The notes under the pieces were generated by a model. That model saw only the letters and a program-made list of their open reading frames with translations. It searched no databases and was not told where the DNA came from. The position numbers and the translations under genes were made by a program. A stretch of DNA of 64,000 bases from assembly GCA_036250195.1 (NCBI GenBank), contig JAVHZZ010000005.1, forward strand, positions 75,821,505 to 75,885,504. Direction: 5' to 3'. Within the stretch, counting starts at the first letter, position 1. Every line of letters starts with the position of its first letter. This document shows positions 55,787-64,000 of the stretch, piece by piece. The stretch is from Mixophyes australis (Eukaryota; Chordata; Amphibia; Anura; Limnodynastidae).

Positions 55787-56626
55787 TGTTATGACCGTCT
55801 AGTTGCTATCGAATAACGATTGTCTACTTCCAGTGATGTGGTTCCAACGCACAATGTGATTTAATAGCCAAAAGTAGCAGAATAACAAGTCAGAATAAAA
55901 TAAGTACAGCCGTCACTTAGCAGGCGCCCTAGATCCAGTATACAGCATTCAATCCAGAAGTCTGTGGTCAAAGAGACTGAATACTGGTCCCAGGACCTCT
56001 GCTTATATACAGTCAATGGTACAGTGAAAACAATACAGATGAGTTGGCTTGTTTCCATTGGTTCAGGCTTCAGGAGGGTCCAGTGCAATGCAGGTCATTG
56101 GCCAGTTCAAAAGATCACATCCAAAGGTGGGGGTCAGCTCTCCCAGAGATGCATTCCTAATCTTCCCGCCAAGAACCTGTTTAAACTGGTCTATTTGCAT
56201 TACACAGACAATAACATTCTTAACAATTTATTCCCTACAATTCATATTTAGCATACGCAAGGTGCGATCAGTTCGGCGATTGAACCGGACGTCTGCGAAT
56301 AAATAGTAGATTAGAATGATACCAGACATGATATGTTTCCTGTGACCTGGACCTTAGATCTCACTAACATGTATATAACATTATAATATTTAACCATAAA
56401 CTCTGCTATTTTCTACCTAAATGACTATGTGTTGCAACTACTTTTAAATGCGAGCTAATTACAAGTGTATTTGTGTGCGTAAATGCGTGTATAAGTGTTT
56501 GTCACGTATTGCGGTTAGTTACGCTACTCCACGCCGTAGCGTGCTATTTGCATAACTTCAGACAAAAGACAGCCAAATTGTTAGATATTAATTGAAATGA
56601 CCATGTCCAATTATCTGATTTCGACA
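55787..56626 (-). mobile_element. Solo LTR, family A, copy 2 (840 bp)
   Basis: It starts TGTTATGACCGTC and ends GATTTCGACA. Blocks shared with 50793-51632 in the same order include AATAACGATTGTC, TCCAACGCACAA, TACAGCCGT.ACTTA, CTGCTTATATACA, GACTATGTGTTGCAACTAC, CCGTAGCGTGC and AATTGAAATGAC. On the minus strand there is a TATA-like GTATATAAGC (56001-56010) and a variant ATTAAA signal (55860-55865). The coincidence in length is exact, but many substitutions separate the copies. No matching target duplication was found (TGAAT left, GTATG right). Confidence 0.75.
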
Positions 56627-58034
56627 GTATGCAAATATACACATTTACAAAATACATAATTGTGCACATATTGTATATTAATCATACCTTCATGTTGTTT
56701 ACACACTATAGTGAAGTGTAAATATGTAACGATGACAGAGCTACTGGTCATAAATTGTACATTATGGGTTATTTCACTTAGCACTTTTTTAAAATGTTTC
56801 CCATTGGCTCCAGGCAAAAAGAAACAGTCTTTTCTAATAGTACATTCACCTGTTACCACCATTATTGCTGGAATAGTGTCCTGTAGCAGGAACTATTTCA
56901 TTATGTTGCTAAATCATTGCTCACTGTGGTTAAACTGGATTCTCCTACAGTATATATGTATTTTGTGCAATTTGTTCATAATACAACAGCACGATTAAAT
57001 CTGTTATTTACTGCTAATTCTGCACAATTGTTCCATTCATCTGCCTAAATATATGTGCTAATTGCTATAAATTCTTCTTTTCATATATTATCTAAGTTGC
57101 ATAAAAGTTTTAGCCAAGCAGTGATACCTCATTATTTCATTATTTCTGTGAATAGTTCTTTTCACAGCTAATTGAGTTACAGTATTTACTAAAGTAACTC
57201 ATTTGGCAGCTGTAAAAAGGTGATAAAAATCGATGTAAAAGCATTGAAAAAGATTTATCACAGAAAAAACATTGAGCTTAGTCCGGTGGGAGTCATTTCA
57301 ACCGTAGTGGTGTTTTTATACTGGATGTGTTTCATTTTTGTGGTTAAAAGCTATTGTAAAGAAATGGTGTTTTCAGTGCAGGGCTTGGGAATCAGGAAGC
57401 GGTTCGGGAATCATATACCACAGTCTAACCACAAATGCAAAAATGTGAATAAAATGGAAATAAGTGCAAATATATCTTGTAGCTCTATCAGTCACTAAGC
57501 TCATTAGTAGAGATGAGATGAGGGAACTGTATCGGGCAGTTTGATACAAATATTGTTGTTTCGTGGAACTAGAACAGTATAGTGGACCACAACATGGTTT
57601 GGTTGAGTTTTAGATCGGTTTAACTCCTTGTAATCCTGAAAAATGTCAGGGTTGCTTTTCAAAATTTGGAACACTGAATTATGAGTTGGAAAAAGAAAGA
57701 TCAAAAGCAGGTCTGAATGTTAAGCATAAACCATCTTGATTTGCATGTTTCACTAAGGGTGACAACAAGGGTTAAGAAAAAAAAAAAAACGATCCAAGGG
57801 GATAAATATTACAGTAGTAAAGAATTTTTTAATTTTTTATCCCCCTTTTCATACTCAAGTCTACACAGTATCTGCCTGCTTTATGAGGCATTAACCTATG
57901 CTACAACATGTATGTTACATGATATTGGCAAGGAAAAGTTTTATGCAAGGAAAGTTCCATACGGAACTGAAAATTTAGGTTGGCCTGTCTTCTTTCAGAC
58001 CAGGCTGACAGAAGTAAGGAGAGTACTGTCAGTA
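56627..58034. other. Intron, nothing recognised
   Basis: AT-rich with unsupported open frames. No element was identified. Confidence 0.5.
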
Positions 58035-58224
58035 GTGTACCATGATATCTGTCTGGAAAAATACCAGTTTGGCAAAAGTGCAGAGTGTACCATGATATCT
58101 GTCTGGACAAAGACCAGTTTGGCAGAAGTGCAGAGTGTACCATGATATCTGTCTGGACAAATACCAGTTTGGCAGAAGTGCAGAGTGTACCATGATATCT
58201 GTCTGGACAAATACCAGTTTGGCA
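58035..58224. repeat. 50-bp tandem repeat, 3.8 copies
   Basis: The unit begins GTGTACCATGATATCTGTCT and continues GGACAAATACCAGTTTGGCA and GAAGTGCAGA. Copies differ at one to three positions (GGAAAAATACC, GGACAAAGACC, GCAAAAGTGC). Overlapping open frames here come from the repetition. Confidence 0.93.
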
Positions 58225-58723
58225 TTGAGAGTCTCATGATGTGTGCTGCACTGTCCTTGCTCTTGTTGAGCAGGTCTATTTTCAGACAGGCAGCATGTTG
58301 TCCATTGGCAAAACACTGCTAGCGGCAGTGACCTCAGCAGTGATGGGTGAACACAATATATCGGTGGACCCGCAGAATATTGTGAACGCCTAATCCAAAG
58401 TAAGTAATATTGGGGATTAGGTTTTATTTAGGATAGTTATTCCCAAACTGGATTTTAAATTTGTATGGAGTTATCATTTAAATCTGTGAGATAACTCATA
58501 AATTATAATGTTAAGTTGGTCTGTGTTTAGCTTGAACATAGTCTGATTATTCAATGTAGACCATCTAAAATATATTATCATGAAGAAGAACTGCATACAA
58601 ATGTTTTATTTCTGCTATAACCTACCTTACCCTCCCAAACAAAAAACAAAACACTGTGGAATGGGTTCTAGGACACCTGCTATTTCGGAAACTGTCAACC
58701 CTATCAATATCTGCAATCTAATC

Positions 58724-58825
58724 ATGCTCCAGGGCTCACAGCCTTAAGATTAAATACAAAACCCAGAAGATGTAGATTATTTAATGACTGGAGAATCAGC
58801 TTCAAAGTTGTGAGCCCTGGAGCAT
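58724..58825. repeat. Short MITE-like inverted repeat
   Basis: ATGCTCCAGGGCTCACA at 58724-58740 is exactly inverted at 58809-58825. The 68 bases between them are AT-rich. No target duplication was found. Confidence 0.65.
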
Positions 58826-61284
58826 CATGGGTGAACGATCTTCCGCTTGACTTGTAACTGTGTAATTTCCCTGGACTAGTATGTTTAAACAGAATGGCAA
58901 GAATTCGGAAAAAAATATCCAACCAGACAATTCCTAAAGAATTTAAGTTAGCGTGTGAATGTATTTTGAAATAATAATCACCATTGTTATTACATTTCAT
59001 AAAATTTAATTAAAATGAATTTTGTCTCAACAGACACTAGAGCAGAAAGTGTGGGGTCTTGTCTATGGATGGTCCTGGTTTTTCTCATGGAAATCTATCA
59101 TTTAGAATGCTTTTTTTCTGATAAAGGCCAGATTTAATATAAGGGTCTGTTGGCCTGTACTTGAGAGGAGGAAGGAGTCAGAGATGTGTATTTTTTTCAT
59201 CAGCTATGAAAAACAAACTGAAATACTGAAAATATTTAACTGATGTAATGAAATGTCTAGGTAATTGGGTGGGGATGTTTACCTGATTAATTTGATTTAA
59301 TTGAAGAAGAAAAATTCTTAAGGGAGTGAGACTTTGGCCGCAAAAGACTGTGTGCCTACAGGCGCCAATTTAATCATGCCCTTTCTCAGAATACAGAATT
59401 GCCGTGTAGATTAACATGATTGGTGGAAAAATACATCTATAGTTGTATTAGGAACCAAAAAGCAAGCAGTAGGATATAATTACATATTAGCAAACTGTAG
59501 ATCAAATCAATATTCGACTTACATTTCAAAATGATCTAAATACTACATTAGATGTACTTTATGCAATATGATGGGGCAGTATAGAGGTGTGTCAACAGAA
59601 GTAATTGTGGCTGGTAGTGTTATAGAAGTTTGTCCTATGCATTATGTGGTATATCCTGTTATATTTATTATGCCAACATACTTTTAAAGATGACTGTCAT
59701 TAAAAACAATCCCAAATGCTACATTGATAGTCTGTGAAACACTATATAAATATACATACTCCTCCTCCTTCAAATATTTTAATTATGTGGATAAAATAGT
59801 ACTAATAATAATTGGGTGCATTGTATTATATTGAAGATTTAAGGGATTATTCAGTGATGCAAAAATCCTGTTTTGGCACTTCCACAGAAAAACTCCAATT
59901 TAATTAATTTCCCCTGTGGCACGCACGCTCTAAAATCATTATTTGGTTTACTTTGTGCCAGAGAGTCATGAAAAAAACTGAAAGACCTGTTTTCTTTTCT
60001 TTAAAGTAAGTGCTAAAATTTTTATGACGGTCTGCAGGTCAATCCATCTAGTTTCAAATGATAAATTACAATAATACACAAAATATCAATAACTTTTGTA
60101 TGTTTGTTCTTGATAATAATAATAATAATCATAATGAACTGCAATGTGCAGTCTTTACTCAGAATGCCCAATGCAACACTCAGTAATAATTCTGTATACA
60201 TAAGGATTCATGTATTGGGTAGTATATACCTTTTCAGGAGCAAAACATCCTTGGATATTGTATTAAATGATTCCTCCTACACTATGAAGTCATCTTTGCA
60301 GCATGGACGTAAACCTTGTCGTTGTAGTTACAATAACAATTACACATATGGTAGTACAAGTAGCCAATACGTTTTCTTTTTTAATTGTCACCTGTATGAA
60401 CAGCAAATTACAGTACAAAGCATTACTCAAGACAGTGTTAAATAAGATTATAACAGTTTAACTAAAACAGTAACACTTTAACTCAGTTTCCCATCAAGTT
60501 ACAAGAGCAAACAGCCCTTAATGAAGCTAGTCCTTGATTCTATACAAGTCTCAACTCTACATACTTCACATAATGGGGATATTGGCCTATAGTACGGATC
60601 ATTTAACATGCTTTGCTTACAATGTGAGGAGCAAAGAGATTTTCTCCTTCTTAATTAGATTTTATAATGATGTTCTTGAGTCAATTGGAGAGAATGTGCT
60701 TATTAGGCAAAGCTTTAAGTGTTCAGTGAAGTGCCCTGCATCGTATTACTAACAATCCCCTACTGACCTGTTCTTAACGGTAGTATGTAATTGCAATAGT
60801 GATATGATTTTGTAGTGTGGTACTTAGTCATGACATTGTCTAGTGAGGAACAATTCCTGGACTTTTAGAAAATTTGGTAAATAAATACCTTGGGTAGAAC
60901 AGTTTCAAAACAAATGGTCATTTTCCGTAAGGACAGTGATAGACAGAGCACTACAGCGATATGCTGTGCTCTTGTATGGGAGCAAGTGCAATAACGGCAA
61001 GCTTAGAGGGGCTGTCACTGCATTATGTTTGATATTGCCCTCTTCATAACACCATAGACCAAAGACATCCATCATTTAGCTTTCTGTGCACTTATGGTAT
61101 AAAATATATATGCTACATTATTTTTAATTGTAAAGTGGGCTCCTGCACAGCCACTGGATTTACTGGTGTTCCTTGCATAATAGACAAATGTCCAACACAG
61201 AATAAGGCCCCAAAGCCTGGGGAGTTATCGGAGATATCTCCTGCATTAGTCAAATTACCGCATTAACCACAGTCTCCATAATAC

Positions 61285-61336
61285 TCAATGAGGACTGCGG
61301 TCTGAGCAATTCAATGAGGACTGCGGTCTGAGCAAT
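61285..61336. repeat. 26-bp tandem duplication
   Basis: TCAATGAGGACTGCGGTCTG followed by AGCAAT is present twice without a difference. Confidence 0.93.
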
Positions 61337-63971
61337 TTTATCAAGTTCTGAAAAGCTTAGCTTTTTGGAATTTGTCAGCAATGGCTAATGCTATCTTCAG
61401 ATCGAATCCTATGGGCAGAGCATTGCAGTAAATGGATCTCCAGATCCCTTTCCACAGCTTACCTGCTTTCCCCCCAGTTAGTATCACAAAATGTCTCTGC
61501 AAACGAGTGACCTTAGGTTTTAAGGTAAGTGAATTAATTGCCGGGACAGCCTCCTATTGGACGCACTGTCCCAGGATGATTTTTTAATTTATGCTTACCA
61601 AAAATGATCTGTCATTGTTCGATGACAGATGATAATGAATGGTGCAAAACCCGTTAATTAATAAATGGACCCATAATCTTTTTAGGTCATTTGCAGCACA
61701 ATGAATCAATACCATAGCAAATATTTGCTTTTTTTTGTTTCTGGTTTTCACATTTTTTGTATAATGGGTTTAATACCCAATAGAAGTAAGATTTCTCACC
61801 AAACAGCTTAACGTTCTATGGCCATCCTATGGAACTCACAGTAGCGGCCACATAAAATGCTCCATAAGTGCATGAGTACAAAGCTAGAACATTTAAAACC
61901 ATTTTATAGGACACTATACCATAAAAATACATATATAAATCCATGTCCAAACATTGTTAAGAATTATATGTGTTTATAAATCCTAATCTTTCAATTAGTT
62001 GGTTTGTCTGGTCTATTTGGTTAATCAGTCACTTAACAAAATTGGCTCCTTAACAAACACTGACATAGACTTACACAGACTGACACACATCCTGACAATT
62101 GCACTCAGAAACATAGACCCACAATAACTGACACACAGGCTTACCAGAACTGACAAACAGGCCTAGTATGACAGTGACTGAAACAAAGACTCACACTGAT
62201 ACAAGGACTTACTATGACAGTGACAGTGACTTACATACAGAAACACAATGACACTGACCATCTTACAAAGGTCCTCCCCACTACCTCCTGTTTCCTTCCT
62301 CACTGCACTGGGTGGGACTAATACAAAGTGGCTGATGCCATCCACCCCACTGTTAGAGCTGCAGCAATAATTGAGCCTGAGGATGTGAATTACATGAAGT
62401 GTCGATGAGGCCGCTCCTTATTACTCATGAAGTTGTATGATTGAGCTTGGGAGCTGCTGTTGTTTGAATATAGTTCTAGGAAATAATTCAACTTACCCTA
62501 TTTATATTGGAAAAAAGGAAAGTGAAGTCAGATTATACTAATATGATCATGGAAATTTCAATGGACTAGGTGCATTAACATGTATTCTGTATGTATTATG
62601 TGTCAATAAACAACAGATAATATGTAACATCAGCACCATGCAATACAGCCCTAATATTGATGTTAGCTCAGGGTAATTACAAAGTTAAGTCAATAATGTC
62701 AATAGTGCAAATAAAGTAACTACATCTGAGATGCTTTATAAACTGCATAAAAATGAAAACCGCAAAAGATGGAGTCACTTTGCTTTCAAGATGAATTTTT
62801 GGCTAAATAGCGCTTTCTCTGAACTTAATCATGTCTGAAGTTCAGTTTATTTACCAGTTGCTTCTAGTTAATCGTATTACAAATATATAATAATGTATTT
62901 TATGTACTGCGTTGTGCTGAGTTATTAGCCGACCAGTAAAATCAAACTAAGTAACAACCAAAGCAGATGGGTGATGAGGTGTATAACAACTGATAATGGT
63001 TTCTGTCATGCTATAAAACCACAATAAGAATATGCTGAAAAAAAATATATTGTTTGCAAATTCTTTAGGTTTCTAAATGTACATTATAACATTTAAAAAA
63101 TTGTTTGCCTCTCCAAAAGTGCTAAATATATGTCTTATGTTGCACCATGAGTGTTAGCAGTGACATAATTGGCAAGACAATCAATTTGACATCGGAACAT
63201 TGTTTTGATCTACTCACTGTATCATGTTAGCGTTATACTGATTTTTGAAAATAACACAAGATATGCAGGATCTCCGCAGGACGTTTTTTTGTGCGCCTGC
63301 TGAAATGCTGGCATAAATGCAAATTACACCCAAATAAATAATAAATGCATACTACAGTCAGTGTTACAAGTCATTAGAAAAAATAAGCATATTTCAATCA
63401 CATGAAGACCCACTGTAACTCTAGCAAACCTTTATACTAAAACATATTCTACACAGGTTCATAAATTACTGAACTAGCGATATCTCTTAGAAATCTCTTT
63501 GAGCTTCCATCATTTAACCAGGGCCCCAACTTTGGATTGTTGGCAGATGTACTGTAGAAGGAACATCTTTGAGCATCCAACTATTTCATTTATCTATGAG
63601 ATCACATTGTTATAAATCACAGGACAGGTTATTGGAAAAGGAATGTAGTAGACTCTGCAGCAGTTTTAGGATAGATGGAGTCCAGTGTGAAACTTAACCT
63701 GTTAAAAACCAACCTGAACATAGACATAAAAATACAATGAGTATATAGAATTATTATTAGCATTAGTAGGGTATATAGAATATTTAGCAATAAATATGGT
63801 ATTTTTTCAGAAAAACAAGGTAGTTATAATTAATGAACTGTCAATGAAGAGTCAATAGTACCAGTAGGAAGAACCTGATTTGACATCTTACTTTTACCAG
63901 AATGCCGGAACTATCAAGAATAATAACCATGCAATTGTTAGTGCAAATTTTTTGTTTCTAAAAAGCACAAT

Positions 63972-64000
63972 GGGAGCAGCACGGTGGCTTAGTGGTTAGC
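63972..64000 (+). mobile_element. Start of a tRNA-derived SINE, cut by the window end
   Basis: GGGAGCAGCACGGTGGCTTA followed by GTGGTTAGC matches the head of the SINE at 10273-10607 (GGGCAGCACAGTGGCCTAGT on its own strand), including the A-box-like TGGCTTAGTGGTTAGC. It is on the + strand and continues beyond the window. Confidence 0.75.

Larger units (their letters stand above)
58225..63971. other. Long plain intron stretch
   Basis: No gene, exon or full element was recognised in 5.7 kb. Small features are a 17-bp terminal inverted pair at 58724-58825, a 26-bp tandem duplication at 61285-61336, a 9-bp hairpin (ATCTGTCAT / ATGACAGAT) at about 61608-61631, a TAA-rich run at 60114-60130, and a low-complexity GACTGACACACAG-like stretch at 62050-62250. 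Confidence 0.5.

Noticed and set aside
50793..56626. A full endogenous provirus between the two LTRs
   Set aside because: No gag, pol or env-like sequence is present, the LTRs are strongly diverged, and the interior contains unrelated elements.
57901..58316. Minus-strand frames with repeated QTDIMVHSALLPNWY-like sequence
   Set aside because: They are products of the 50-bp tandem repeat read in different frames.
63972..64000. A functional tRNA gene
   Set aside because: The A-box-like sequence is part of a SINE head matching the copy at 10.3 kb; the window ends before any cloverleaf could be judged.

Overview
The window is vertebrate nuclear DNA, AT-rich and almost wholly non-coding. It most likely comes from a frog (anuran). 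It carries one recognisable protein-coding exon of a host gene: exon 2 of RBMS3, an RNA-binding protein of the MSSP family, on the + strand at 35684-35850 with canonical splice sites. No other RBMS3 exon could be found, so the rest reads as the two very long introns flanking it. The amphibian assignment is an inference from the repeats: vertebrate hAT, Tc1/mariner and L2 elements, a tRNA-headed SINE, palindromic MITEs ending in motifs such as GGGGTATATTTACTAAAC, and LTR elements.

Layout. 1-2 kb: a 299-bp palindromic hAT-type element, a solo LTR and a second short hAT-type element. 2-10 kb: old intron, a 916-bp hAT-type element at 5079-5994 and a foldback MITE at 7.6 kb. 10-15 kb: a tRNA-derived SINE, a Tc1 fragment and two MITEs. 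15.2-17.7 kb: a hAT-type element filled with two minisatellites. 19-25 kb: old dispersed repeats and MITEs. 25.6-28.7 kb: a Tc1 copy split by a block that includes a 5'-truncated L2 LINE. 30.6-31.1 kb: an unidentified relic reading frame. 32.3-33.8 kb: another minisatellite-bearing hAT-type element. 35.7 kb: the RBMS3 exon. 38.6-39.9 kb: a near-perfect palindrome and a small hAT-type MITE. 40.36-47.98 kb: a large autonomous-type hAT element. 48.8-49.5 kb: a 186-bp inverted repeat with no visible mismatch. 50.8-56.6 kb: two solo LTRs of one family, with a Tc1 copy between them. 56.6-64 kb: mostly plain intron, ending in the first bases of a second SINE.

The most notable object is the 7,629-bp hAT element at 40356-47984. 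It has an exact 8-bp target-site duplication (TCATTTAT), matching ends (TAGGGATG) and a roughly 1,000-codon BED-finger transposase on the minus strand. That frame is broken only by one extra base in each of two homopolymers. It also holds 16 almost identical 77-bp tandem units, which seem to derive step by step from pieces of its own coding region. A related site without the insertion is visible at 50293-50323. No prokaryotic features, CRISPR arrays or RNA genes were found.
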